From the NCBI RefSeq assembly GCF_000761155.1, contig NZ_CP009533.1, positions 496,001-560,000 on the forward strand: a DNA stretch of 64,000 bases, read 5' to 3'. The number at the start of each line of letters is the position of its first letter. Within the stretch, counting starts at the first letter, position 1. A model generated the notes under the pieces. It was not told the DNA's origin. It did not search any database and worked only from the letters and a program-made list of their open reading frames with translations. The translations under genes and the position numbers were made by a program. This document shows, one piece after another, positions 56,046-64,000 of this stretch. The stretch comes from Pseudomonas rhizosphaerae. GTDB lineage: Bacteria > Pseudomonadota > Gammaproteobacteria > Pseudomonadales > Pseudomonadaceae.

Positions 56046-56315
56046 ATGACCCCAGAAGTCGCCGTCGACCTGTTTCGCGAAGCGCTGTGGCTGACCACCG
56101 TGATGGTCGCGATCCTGGTTCTGCCGAGCCTGATCGTCGGCCTGATCATCGCCATGTTCCAGGCCGCCACGCAGATCAACGAACAGACCCTGAGCTTCCT
56201 TCCGCGCCTGCTGGTCATGCTGGTGACGCTGATCGTCATCGGGCCGTGGATGGTGCGCACCTTCATGGAATACATCACCACTTTGTATTCCAACATCCCG
56301 CAGGTGATCGGCTGA
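56046..56315 (+). CDS. fliQ: FliQ, export gate subunit
   Basis: An 89-residue protein with two hydrophobic helices (about 13-38 and 52-76) joined by the conserved loop FQAATQINEQTLSFLPR. It sits outside the FliPR core of the gate. It lies 27 bp after fliP and its stop overlaps the fliR start by one base. Confidence 0.96.
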   Translation: MTPEVAVDLFREALWLTTVMVAILVLPSLIVGLIIAMFQAATQINEQTLSFLPRLLVMLVTLIVIGPWMVRTFMEYITTLYSNIPQVIG

Positions 56316-57100
56316 TGCAGCCGCTGCTGCAACTGACCGACGCGCAGATCGGCGGCTGGGTCGCCAGTTTCATCCTGCCGCTGTTCCGCGTGGCGTCGAT
56401 GCTGATGACCATGCCGATTTTCGGTACCCAGGTGATGCCGCAGCGGGTGCGGCTGTACGTTGCCGTGGCCATCACCGTGGTCATCGTGCCGGGTTTGCCG
56501 CCGGCGCCCACGGTCGATGCGATCAGCGTCCAGGCGCTGCTGCTGGTCGCCGAGCAGATCATCATCGGCGCGCTGTTCGGCTTCTCGCTGCAGTTCCTGT
56601 TTCAGGCCTTCGTCGTCGCCGGGCAGATCCTGGCGATCCAGATGGGCATGGCCTTCGCCTCCATGGTCGATCCCACCAACGGGGTGTCCGTGGCGGTGGT
56701 CGGCCAGTTCTTCAGCATGCTGGTGACCTTGGTGTTCCTGTCCATGAACGGCCATCTGGTGATCTTCGAGGTGCTGACCGAGAGTTTCACTACGCTGCCC
56801 ATTGGCGGTGGCCTGTTGACTGCGCATTTCTGGGACGTGGTGCTGCGCATGGGCTGGGTGTTGAGCGCCGGCGTGCTGCTGGTGCTGCCTGCCATCACGG
56901 CCTTGCTGGTGGTCAACATCGCCTTCGGCGTGATGACCCGCGCCGCGCCGCAGCTGAATATCTTTTCCATCGGTTTCCCGCTGACCCTGGTGCTGGGGAT
57001 GTTCATCCTCTGGGTCAGTTTGGGCGATATCCTCAACCAGTATCAGCCGCTGGCGACCAACGCCTTGCAGTGGCTGCGCGAATTGGCGCGAGCGGAGTAG
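56315..57100 (+). CDS. fliR: FliR, export gate subunit
   Basis: A 261-residue membrane protein with about six helices and the family segments RVASMLMTMPIFGTQVMPQR, QMGMAFASMVDPTNGVSV and LVLPAITALLVVNIAFGVMTRAAP (read as two pieces). It completes the FliPQR gate with FliP and FliQ. The ATG at 56315 overlaps the fliQ stop; flhB starts 3 bp after its stop. Confidence 0.96.
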   Translation: MQPLLQLTDAQIGGWVASFILPLFRVASMLMTMPIFGTQVMPQRVRLYVAVAITVVIVPGLPPAPTVDAISVQALLLVAEQIIIGALFGFSLQFLFQAFVVAGQILAIQMGMAFASMVDPTNGVSVAVVGQFFSMLVTLVFLSMNGHLVIFEVLTESFTTLPIGGGLLTAHFWDVVLRMGWVLSAGVLLVLPAITALLVVNIAFGVMTRAAPQLNIFSIGFPLTLVLGMFILWVSLGDILNQYQPLATNALQWLRELARAE

Positions 57101-57103
57101 GCA

Positions 57104-58240
57104 ATGGCCGAAAGCGAAAGCGGTGCCGACAAGACAGAAGACCCCACGGACAAGCGCAAGAAAGACTCGCGCGAGAAGGGCGAGATCGCCCGTTCCAAGG
57201 AGCTCAACACCCTGGCGGTGATGGTCGCCGGGTGCGGCGCGCTGCTGGCGTTCGGCGGCCACCTGGCGCAGAGCCTGCTCGAACTGATGCGCAGCAACTT
57301 CACCTTGAGTCGCGAGGTGCTGCTCGACGAACGCTACATGGGCATCTTTCTGCTGCAGTCGGGCAAGGTGGCGATCCTGGCCACCCAGCCGATTCTGGTG
57401 ACGATGCTGCTGGCGGCGTTGATCGGCCCGGTCGCGCTCGGCGGTTGGTTGTTCGCGGCCAGTTCCATGGCACCCAAGTTCAGCCGCATGAACCCGGCCG
57501 CCGGACTCAAGCGCATGTTCTCCATGCACGCGCTGACCGAGTTGCTGAAGGCGCTGGCCAAGTTCGCCATCATTCTCATCGTGGCCATCGTGGTGCTGGC
57601 CAAGGACCGTCCCGCCTTGCTGGCCATTGCCAACGAGCCACTGGAAATGGCGATCATCCACAGCGTGCAGCTGGTGGGGTGGAGCGCCCTGTGGATGTCG
57701 TGCGGGCTGGCGTTGATTGCCGCCGTGGACGTGCCGTTCCAGCTGTACAGCAGCAAGCAGAAGCTGATGATGACCAAGCAGGAGGTCAAGGACGAGCACA
57801 AGGATTCCGAAGGCCGGCCCGAGGTGAAGGGCCGGGTGCGCCAGTTGCAACGCGAGATGTCCCAGCGACGGATGATGACGGCCATTCCCGAGGCGGACGT
57901 GATCATCACTAACCCGACCCACTACGCAGTGGCGCTCAAATACGACCCGGAGAAAGGCAATGCGCCGGTGCTGCTGGCCAAGGGCTCGGACTTCATTGCC
58001 TTGAAGATTCGCGAGATCGGCAACGAGCACCGTATCCAGGTGCTGGAATCGCCGGCATTGGCGCGCTCGATCTTCTATTCCACGGAGATCGAGCAGCAGA
58101 TTCCGGCAGGGTTGTACCTGGCGGTGGCCCAGGTGCTGGCTTATGTCTACCAGATTCGCCAATACCAGGCGGGGCGAGGCAAGCGGCCGGATCCGCTGCA
58201 TGACCTGCCGATCCCACCGGATTTGCAGCGAGACAGCTAG
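57104..58240 (+). CDS. flhB: FlhB, export substrate-specificity switch
   Basis: A 378-residue protein. The N-terminal part has the basic KTEDPTDKRKKDSREKGEI motif and four membrane helices (about 30-210). The cytoplasmic domain carries the autocleavage motif N270-P-T-H273 (ITNPTHYAVALKYD). It interacts with FliK to change export from hook to filament proteins. It is the last gene of the fliL operon; a hairpin follows. Confidence 0.96.
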   Translation: MAESESGADKTEDPTDKRKKDSREKGEIARSKELNTLAVMVAGCGALLAFGGHLAQSLLELMRSNFTLSREVLLDERYMGIFLLQSGKVAILATQPILVTMLLAALIGPVALGGWLFAASSMAPKFSRMNPAAGLKRMFSMHALTELLKALAKFAIILIVAIVVLAKDRPALLAIANEPLEMAIIHSVQLVGWSALWMSCGLALIAAVDVPFQLYSSKQKLMMTKQEVKDEHKDSEGRPEVKGRVRQLQREMSQRRMMTAIPEADVIITNPTHYAVALKYDPEKGNAPVLLAKGSDFIALKIREIGNEHRIQVLESPALARSIFYSTEIEQQIPAGLYLAVAQVLAYVYQIRQYQAGRGKRPDPLHDLPIPPDLQRDS

Positions 58241-58254
58241 TGCGTGTCGGACTT

Positions 58255-58315
58255 TTCGCGGCCGATGACCGCTCCCACAGATGCCCCCCTTGTGGGAGCG
58301 GTCATTGGCCGCGAA
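58255..58315. repeat. REP-type hairpin between flhB and flhA
   Basis: Two arms (58255-58279 and 58291-58315) form a long stem with one mismatch and an 11-nt loop. Arm ends are TTCGCGGCC and GGCCGCGAA, and the centre is CGCTCCCACA/TGTGGGAGCG. This is a different REP family from the pairs at 16.6 and 33.5 kb and is typical of the P. putida/fluorescens lineages. It may also end fliL-operon transcription. Confidence 0.8.
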
Positions 58316-58391
58316 GGCTGCGCCTCCGATAGAAGGGATTTACTCCATCTCGGCAGCCCCCCAATAATCTTTAACCCCCTCCAACAAAAGT

Positions 58392-58407
58392 TGGACCCCT
58401 TCTTGCA
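58392..58407 (+). promoter_or_regulatory. Sigma-54 promoter of flhA-flhF-fleN-fliA
   Basis: TGGACCCCTTCTTGCA has GG at 58393-58394 and GC at 58405-58406 (N10). The -24 element is imperfect (TGGACC). It lies 60 bp upstream of the flhA start. Confidence 0.8.
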
Positions 58408-58467
58408 CTGCCCCCTGGCAGGACGCCTCGCGCGTCAAAAGTTCGCTTGGGGAAGTGGGGAATGCCG

Positions 58468-60597
58468 GTGGATCGCTCTCAATTAATCAACACCGCTCGT
58501 AGCAACATCGTTGGCCTGGGCCGCGGCAACCTCGGGGTGCCGCTGCTGTTGCTGGTGATGCTGGCGATGATGATGCTGCCGATCCCGGCACTGCTGCTCG
58601 ACGTCTTCTTCACCTTCAACATCGCCTTGTCCATCGTCGTTCTGCTGGTGTGCGTCTACGCCATGCGGCCGCTGGATTTTGCCGTGTTCCCCACCATCCT
58701 GCTGGTGGCCACGCTGCTGCGCCTGGCACTCAACGTAGCGTCGACGCGGGTCATCATGCTCCACGGCCAGGAAGGTCACGCCGCTGCGGGCAAGGTGGTC
58801 CAGGCGTTCGGCGAAGTGGTGATCGGCGGTAACTACATCGTTGGTATCGTGGTGTTCGCCATCCTCATGATCATCAACTTCGTGGTGGTCACCAAGGGCG
58901 CCGGGCGCATCTCGGAAGTGAGCGCGCGTTTCACCCTGGATGCCATGCCCGGCAAGCAGATGGCCATCGACGCCGACCTCAACGCCGGCCTCATCGATCA
59001 GAACCAGGCCAAGGCCCGCCGCAGCGAAGTGGCCGCCGAAGCCGAGTTCTACGGTTCCATGGACGGTGCCAGCAAGTTCGTCCGCGGCGACGCCATCGCC
59101 GGTCTGCTGATTCTGTTCATCAACCTCATCGGCGGCATCCTGGTCGGGATGCTGCAGCACAACATGCCGTTCGCCGAGGCGGGCAAAGTCTATGCCCTGT
59201 TGACCATCGGTGATGGTCTGGTAGCGCAATTGCCCTCGCTGCTGCTCTCTACCGCAGCGGCGATCATGGTGACCCGCGCCTCGGGCTCCGAGGAAATGGG
59301 CAAGCAGATCCAGCGGCAGATGTTCGCTTCGCCCAAGGCGCTGGCCGTCTCTGGCGCGCTGATGGTCATCATGGGCCTGGTGCCCGGCATGCCCCACGTG
59401 GCCTTCATCACCCTGGGTGCCGTCGCCGGTGGCGCGGCCTACCTGCTGTGGAAAAAGCAGAACGACGTCAAGGAGCTGGCCCTGGCCGAAGTGCAGCGTC
59501 AACAGGAACTGCTGCCGTCGCCGACGCGCACCCAGGAAACCAAGGAGCTGGGCTGGGACGACGTGACGCCCATCGACATGATCGGCCTGGAAGTCGGCTA
59601 TCGCCTGATTCCTCTGGTGGATCGCAACCAGGGTGGCCAACTCCTGGCGCGGATCAAGGGTGTACGCAAGAAGCTGTCCCAGGACCTGGGCTTCCTGATG
59701 CCCACCGTCCATATCCGCGACAACCTCGACCTGGCGCCCAGCGCCTATCGTTTGACGCTCATGGGGGTGATTCTCGCCGAAGCCGAGATCTACCCGGACC
59801 GAGAGCTGGCGATCAACCCTGGTCAGGTGTTCGGATCGCTCAACGGCATCACCGCCAAAGATCCGGCGTTTGGTCTGGACGCGGTGTGGATCGATGTCAA
59901 CCTGCGCAGCCAGGCCCAGTCGCTGGGCTACACCGTGGTCGATGCCAGTACGGTAGTGGCCACGCACTTGAACCAGATCTTGCAGAAGCACGCCCACGAG
60001 TTGATCGGTCACGAAGAGGTCCAGCAATTGCTGCAAGTGCTGGCAAAAGGCTCGCCAAAGCTGGCTGAAGAGCTGGTTCCGGGTATCCTTTCGCTGTCTT
60101 CGCTGCTCAAGGTGTTGCAGGCGTTGCTGGCCGAACAGGTGCCTGTGCGGGATATCCGCAGCATCGCCGAAGCCATCGCCAACAATGGTCACCGGAGTCA
60201 AGATACCGCCGCTCTGGTTCAGGCGGTCAGGGTCGGTTTGTCCCGCGCAATCGTGCAAAGCATTGTAGGCATTGAGTCTGAGCTGCCAGTTATCACCTTG
60301 GAGCCAAGGTTGGAACAGATATTGCTCAATAGTCTGCAGAAGGCTGGTCAGGGTCAGGAAGAAGGCGTTTTGCTGGAACCGAGCATGGCGGAGAAGCTGC
60401 AACGATCCTTGATCGATGCGGCGCAGCGGCAGGAGATGCAGGGCCAACCGGTGATACTGCTGGTGGCCGGTCCGGTCCGCGCGATGCTCTCGCGCTTCGG
60501 GCGCCTGGCGATCCCCAACCTTCATGTACTGGCCTATCAGGAAATCCCTGATAACAAGCAAGTCACCATCGTTGCGACAGTAGGGCCCAACGGCTGA
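58468..60597 (+). CDS. flhA: FlhA, export gate and substrate-docking platform
   Basis: A 709-residue protein with an N-terminal membrane part (about eight helices, residues 20-330) that holds the FHIPEP-family segment RFTLDAMPGKQMAIDADLNA, a linker, and a C-terminal cytosolic domain that docks chaperone-substrate complexes. I chose the GTG at 58468, which gives the MDRSQLI start seen in other Pseudomonas and has GGGGA upstream; an ATG at 58462 is the alternative. Confidence 0.96.
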   Translation: MDRSQLINTARSNIVGLGRGNLGVPLLLLVMLAMMMLPIPALLLDVFFTFNIALSIVVLLVCVYAMRPLDFAVFPTILLVATLLRLALNVASTRVIMLHGQEGHAAAGKVVQAFGEVVIGGNYIVGIVVFAILMIINFVVVTKGAGRISEVSARFTLDAMPGKQMAIDADLNAGLIDQNQAKARRSEVAAEAEFYGSMDGASKFVRGDAIAGLLILFINLIGGILVGMLQHNMPFAEAGKVYALLTIGDGLVAQLPSLLLSTAAAIMVTRASGSEEMGKQIQRQMFASPKALAVSGALMVIMGLVPGMPHVAFITLGAVAGGAAYLLWKKQNDVKELALAEVQRQQELLPSPTRTQETKELGWDDVTPIDMIGLEVGYRLIPLVDRNQGGQLLARIKGVRKKLSQDLGFLMPTVHIRDNLDLAPSAYRLTLMGVILAEAEIYPDRELAINPGQVFGSLNGITAKDPAFGLDAVWIDVNLRSQAQSLGYTVVDASTVVATHLNQILQKHAHELIGHEEVQQLLQVLAKGSPKLAEELVPGILSLSSLLKVLQALLAEQVPVRDIRSIAEAIANNGHRSQDTAALVQAVRVGLSRAIVQSIVGIESELPVITLEPRLEQILLNSLQKAGQGQEEGVLLEPSMAEKLQRSLIDAAQRQEMQGQPVILLVAGPVRAMLSRFGRLAIPNLHVLAYQEIPDNKQVTIVATVGPNG

Positions 60598-60608
60598 GGT
60601 AGTGGGTT

Positions 60609-61928
60609 ATGCAAGTGAAGCGATTTTTCGCCGCCGACATGCGTCAGGCCATGAAATTGGTCCGCGATGAGCTGGGTGCCGACGCTGCCATCATTGGCAA
60701 CCGTCGCATCGCTGGCGGCGTCGAGCTGACCGCTGCGCTGGACTACAAGCTGTCGGCCCTGGCGCCGCGCGTGCCCAACCTCGAGTTGGAAGAAGAGCTG
60801 CGCAAGACCCAGTCGCGCATCGTGTCTGCCCAGGCCGAGCTGAGCACCCGCGGCGAAACCGATGCGGCCACCAACCGTCAACTGGTTGCCGGCCTGCCGC
60901 TGACCGCCGCCGAGCCGCTGGTGGAACCGCGTCGCGAAGAGCCCGTGCGTGCCCAGGCCGCGCCGGCGCCACAGCCTGCCGTCGACCAGCGCCTGTTCGA
61001 TTCCATGCGTTCGGAACTCAACGGCCTGCGTCAGCTGCTCGAAGTGCAGCTGGGCTCTCTGGCCTGGAGCCAACTGCAGGGCAGCAAGCCAGCGCAGGCC
61101 AATCTGTGGCGTCGCTTGCAGCGCATCGGCCTGTCCGGCCCGATCGCTCGCGAACTGTTGAACCTGACCAGTGAAATTCATGAGCCCCGGCAGGCATGGC
61201 GCATGCTGCTGGCGCACTTGGCGCGTATGATTCGCACGCCGGAAGTCGAACCGCTCGAAGAAGGCGGCGTGATCGCCATGGTCGGTCCTGCCGGCATGGG
61301 CAAGACCACCACCCTGGCCAAGCTGGCAGCGCGCTATGTGCTCAAGTACGGCTCCCAGAGCGTGGCGCTGGTGAGCATGGACAGTTTTCGCATCGGTGCC
61401 CAGGAGCAGCTCAAGACCCTGGGCCGTATTCTCAATGTTTCGGTGACTCAGGTCGATCCGGGCCAGTCATTGGTACAGGCGCTGGAACCCCTGCTGCGCA
61501 AGCGCGTGGTGTTGATCGACACCGCTGGCCTGCAAGCCAGCGATCCGGCACTGCGCATGCAGCTCGAGAGCCTGGCCGGGCGTGGGATCAACGCCCGCAA
61601 CTACCTGGTGCTGGCAACCACCAGCCAGAAGCAGGTACTCACCGCGGCTTACCACAGTTACAAACGTTGCGGTCTGGCCGGGTGCATCCTGACCAAACTC
61701 GATGAAACGGCCTGTCTCGGCGAAGTGCTGAGCCTGGCCATCAGTCAGGAACTGCCGATTGCCTATCTCACCGATGGGCCGCGCATCCCCGACGACTTGC
61801 ATTTGCCGCGCCGGCACCAGTTGGTCAGCCGCGCGGTCAGCGTGCAAATGCAAGAAGAGCCCAGCGAAGAGGCCATGGCCGATATGTTCGCAGGGCTCTA
61901 CCACAGCCCCGACAAGCGAGTTGGCTGA
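60609..61928 (+). CDS. flhF: FlhF, SRP-type GTPase for polar flagellum placement
   Basis: A 439-residue protein. It has an N-terminal B domain (MQVKRFFAADMRQAMKLVRD, about 1-135), a helical N domain (about 140-215) and a GTPase G domain with P-loop GPAGMGKTTT (226-235), DTAGLQ and TKLDE. It recruits the basal body to the pole. The start at 60609 lies 11 bp after flhA behind GAGGTAG. Confidence 0.96.
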   Translation: MQVKRFFAADMRQAMKLVRDELGADAAIIGNRRIAGGVELTAALDYKLSALAPRVPNLELEEELRKTQSRIVSAQAELSTRGETDAATNRQLVAGLPLTAAEPLVEPRREEPVRAQAAPAPQPAVDQRLFDSMRSELNGLRQLLEVQLGSLAWSQLQGSKPAQANLWRRLQRIGLSGPIARELLNLTSEIHEPRQAWRMLLAHLARMIRTPEVEPLEEGGVIAMVGPAGMGKTTTLAKLAARYVLKYGSQSVALVSMDSFRIGAQEQLKTLGRILNVSVTQVDPGQSLVQALEPLLRKRVVLIDTAGLQASDPALRMQLESLAGRGINARNYLVLATTSQKQVLTAAYHSYKRCGLAGCILTKLDETACLGEVLSLAISQELPIAYLTDGPRIPDDLHLPRRHQLVSRAVSVQMQEEPSEEAMADMFAGLYHSPDKRVG

Positions 61929-62046
61929 GGTGAAGAACGTTAGGCAAGCACAATCTTCCTGCATCGTAGGGTTGCCAGGAAATACTCGAGCAATCGAACT
62001 GGCAGCCACTGGTGTGGCCTCGGTCTAGACAAGGTAAAGAACGAAC

Positions 62047-62880
62047 ATGGGCAGCATGCATCCCGTACAGGTGATCGCGGTGACCGGCGGCAAAGGTGGC
62101 GTCGGCAAGACTAATGTGTCAGTGAACTTGTCCCTGGCGTTGGCCGAGCTCGGCCGCCGGGTCATGTTGCTGGACGCCGACCTTGGCCTGGCCAACGTCG
62201 ACGTGTTGTTGGGCCTGACCCCCAAGCGCACCCTGGCGGATGTGATCGAAGGCCGCTGCGAACTGCGCGACGTGATGTTGCAGGGCCCTGGCGGAATCCG
62301 CGTCGTGCCGGCGGCTTCCGGCACCCAGAGCATGGTCCACCTGACCCCGGCCCAGCATGCCGGTCTGATCCAGGCCTTCAGCGATGTGGGCGACAACCTC
62401 GACGTGCTGATCATCGACACGGCCGCCGGCATCGGCGATTCGGTGGTCAGCTTCGTCCGCGCGGCCCAGGAAGTCCTGCTGGTGGTGTGCGACGAGCCCA
62501 CCTCGATCACTGACGCCTACGCCCTGATCAAGCTGCTCAACCGCGACTACGGCATGAACCGTTTCCGGGTCCTGGCCAACATGGCGCAGAGCCCTCAGGA
62601 AGGGCGCAACCTGTTCGCCAAGCTGACCAAGGTGACCGATCGCTTCCTCGACGTTGCCCTGCAGTACGTCGGCGCCGTGCCGTACGACGAGTCGGTGCGC
62701 AAGGCCGTACAGAAGCAGCGCGCCGTCTACGAGGCATTTCCCCGCTCCAAATGCTCGCTGGCCTTCAAGGCCATCGCGCAGAAGGTAGACACCTGGCCGT
62801 TGCCGGCCAATCCCCGCGGCCACCTGGAGTTCTTCGTCGAACGCCTGGTGCAGCAAACCAGTGCAGGGCCCGTATCATGA
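62047..62880 (+). CDS. fleN: FleN (FlhG), MinD-like ATPase controlling flagellar number
   Basis: A 277-residue MinD/ParA-type ATPase with the deviant Walker A KGGVGKT (16-22), switch LDADLGLANVDVLLG and a C-terminal membrane-targeting-type helix. It antagonises FleQ, limits the cell to the right number of flagella and counters FlhF. It lies 118 bp after flhF with no visible promoter, and overlaps fliA by 4 nt (ATGA). In-frame ATG 62056 is an alternative start. Confidence 0.96.
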   Translation: MGSMHPVQVIAVTGGKGGVGKTNVSVNLSLALAELGRRVMLLDADLGLANVDVLLGLTPKRTLADVIEGRCELRDVMLQGPGGIRVVPAASGTQSMVHLTPAQHAGLIQAFSDVGDNLDVLIIDTAAGIGDSVVSFVRAAQEVLLVVCDEPTSITDAYALIKLLNRDYGMNRFRVLANMAQSPQEGRNLFAKLTKVTDRFLDVALQYVGAVPYDESVRKAVQKQRAVYEAFPRSKCSLAFKAIAQKVDTWPLPANPRGHLEFFVERLVQQTSAGPVS

Positions 62881-63620
62881 GCGCCAGCGGATACCGTATG
62901 TACAGCAAGGCGTCGCGCGACTCGCAGCAGCATCAGCTGATCGAGCAATACGCACCGCTGGTCAAGCGCATCGCCTATCACCTGCTGGCGCGACTGCCGG
63001 CCAGCGTGCAGGTGGAAGACCTGATCCAGGCCGGCATGATCGGCCTGCTGGAGGTCTCGACCAAATACGATTCGAGCAAGGGCGCCAGTTTCGAGACCTA
63101 TGCCGGCATTCGTATCCGCGGCGCGATGCTCGACGAAGTGCGCAAGGGTGACTGGGCGCCGCGTTCGGTACACCGCAATACGCGCATGGTCAGCGACGCC
63201 ATTCGACGAATTGAATCGAAAACCGGCCGCGACGCTAAAGATCACGAGATTGCGGCCGAACTCAATCTGAGTCTGGATGATTACTACGGGATCCTGAACG
63301 ATACCCTGGGCAGTCGCTTGTTCAGTTTCGACGACCTGCTGCAGGACGGCGAGCACGAGGGCCTGCACGAAGACGGCGCCAGCGGTTCGCTGGAGCCTTC
63401 GCGGGATCTGGAGGACGAGCGCTTCCAGGGCGCGCTGGCCGAGGCCATCGCCAACCTGCCCGAGCGGGAAAAGCTGGTCTTGTCGCTGTATTACGACGAA
63501 GAGCTGAACCTCAAGGAAATCGGCGAGGTACTGGGTGTCAGCGAGTCGCGCGTCAGCCAGCTGCACAGCCAGTGCGCCGCGCGACTGCGCGGGCGCCTGG
63601 GGGAGTGGCGGGCACGCTGA
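62877..63620 (+). CDS. fliA: FliA, sigma-28
   Basis: A 247-residue alternative sigma factor. Region 2 includes YAPLVKRIAYHLLARLP and DLIQAGMIGLLE; region 3 includes RNTRMVSDAIRRIE; region 4 carries the helix-turn-helix LKEIGEVLGVSESRVSQLH. It reads the promoters found here before flgM, fliC and fliS and is held by FlgM. The ATG at 62877 is coupled to the fleN stop. Confidence 0.97.
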   Translation: MSASGYRMYSKASRDSQQHQLIEQYAPLVKRIAYHLLARLPASVQVEDLIQAGMIGLLEVSTKYDSSKGASFETYAGIRIRGAMLDEVRKGDWAPRSVHRNTRMVSDAIRRIESKTGRDAKDHEIAAELNLSLDDYYGILNDTLGSRLFSFDDLLQDGEHEGLHEDGASGSLEPSRDLEDERFQGALAEAIANLPEREKLVLSLYYDEELNLKEIGEVLGVSESRVSQLHSQCAARLRGRLGEWRAR

Positions 63621-63734
63621 AGTACTGGGTTTCCCAAGCGTTCGGGGCTGGTCTGCAGTGGTAGTGGATGTAATCGGATTCGATTGTTATGCACGTCCAG
63701 GGGCTGGGCGTGTTCAAGACTGCTGGAGGTCTAA

Positions 63735-64000
63735 TTGGACAAGAACATGAAAATCCTCATCGTCGACGATTTCTCGACGATGCGGCGCATCATCAAGAAT
63801 CTGCTGCGTGACCTGGGCTTCACCAACACCGCCGAGGCCGATGATGGCAACACGGCCTTGCCGATGCTGCTCAGCGGTAACTTCGATTTCCTCGTCACCG
63901 ACTGGAACATGCCCGGCATGTCCGGCATCGACCTGCTGCGCCAGGTGCGTGCCGACGATCGCCTCAAGCACCTGCCGGTGCTCATGGTGACCGCCGAAGC
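63735..64000 (+). CDS. cheY: CheY, chemotaxis response regulator (3' truncated by window)
   Basis: The visible 88 residues cover most of a single receiver domain: ILIVDDFSTMRRIIKNLLRD, phosphoacceptor Asp in FLVTDWNMPGMSG and the following LPVLMVTAEA. CheY-P binds FliM to reverse rotation. A perfect GGAGGT lies 4 nt before a TTG at 63735, while the conserved family start is the ATG at 63747 (17 nt from that site). I list the longer form (LDKN added); the shorter form is possible. The stop lies beyond the window. cheZ and cheA are expected next. Confidence 0.93.
   Translation, partial: MDKNMKILIVDDFSTMRRIIKNLLRDLGFTNTAEADDGNTALPMLLSGNFDFLVTDWNMPGMSGIDLLRQVRADDRLKHLPVLMVTAE

Noticed and set aside
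55622..58201. Minus-strand open frame (859 codons) opposite fliP-fliQ-fliR-flhB
   Set aside because: Its composition (His/Gln/Arg/Asp runs) is that of an antisense frame; the plus-strand genes are unmistakable.
58483..60561. Minus-strand open frame (692 codons) opposite flhA
   Set aside because: Antisense shadow of flhA with no recognisable domain.

Overview
The window comes from a Pseudomonas chromosome, most likely the P. putida group or a close relative. The GC content is high. Gene content and order follow the Pseudomonas polar-flagellum cluster (flgZ-flgN-flgM-flgA / cheV-cheR / flgBCDE / flgFGHIJKL / fabH-like / fliC-flaG-fliD-fliS-fliT / fleQ / fleSR / fliEFGHIJ / hsbA-hsbR-hptB / fliK / fliLMNOPQR-flhB / flhA-flhF-fleN-fliA / cheY). 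The regulators FleQ, FleS, FleR and FleN are specific to polarly flagellated gamma-proteobacteria. Assignments rest on recognised motifs, protein length and gene order; no database search was run.

Positions 1-11444 hold the 3' end of a giant repeat adhesin of the LapF/BapA type: 17 Ig-like repeats, a duplicated C-terminal module and an RTX-like tail. Its type I secretion system follows on the same strand (TolC-like outer membrane protein, ABC transporter, HlyD-type adaptor). Positions 11441-12713 carry two minus-strand winged-helix regulators. Neither has a usable receiver domain. A glutamine-synthetase-family enzyme (12922-14265) and an MFS transporter (14381-15682) follow.

From 15719 to the right edge almost everything is flagellar or chemotaxis. 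The minus-strand block carries flgZ (PilZ brake), flgN (chaperone), flgM (anti-sigma-28) and flgA (P-ring chaperone). On the plus strand come cheV-cheR, the rod/hook operons, flagellin and its cap, chaperones and regulators, then the basal body, export gate, switch, FlhF/FleN polarity and number control, sigma-28 (FliA) and the start of cheY.

The control hierarchy can be read from the DNA. Seven sigma-54 promoters with the GG-N10-GC spacing precede flgB, flgF, fleS, fliE, fliK, fliL and flhA. Sigma-28 (FliA) promoters precede flgM, fliC and probably fliS. FleQ (enhancer-binding) would drive the early sigma-54 operons and FleSR the later ones; FlgM would hold FliA until the hook is complete. 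A TTGCCGC/GCGGCAA motif clusters only upstream of the flgB and flgF promoters and is a candidate FleR site. Two REP-like inverted pairs of the same family flank flgZ and fill the fabH-like/fliC gap, the latter with a 37-bp tandem repeat. A third hairpin lies between flhB and flhA. I saw no tRNA, rRNA, CRISPR, insertion sequence or prophage gene.
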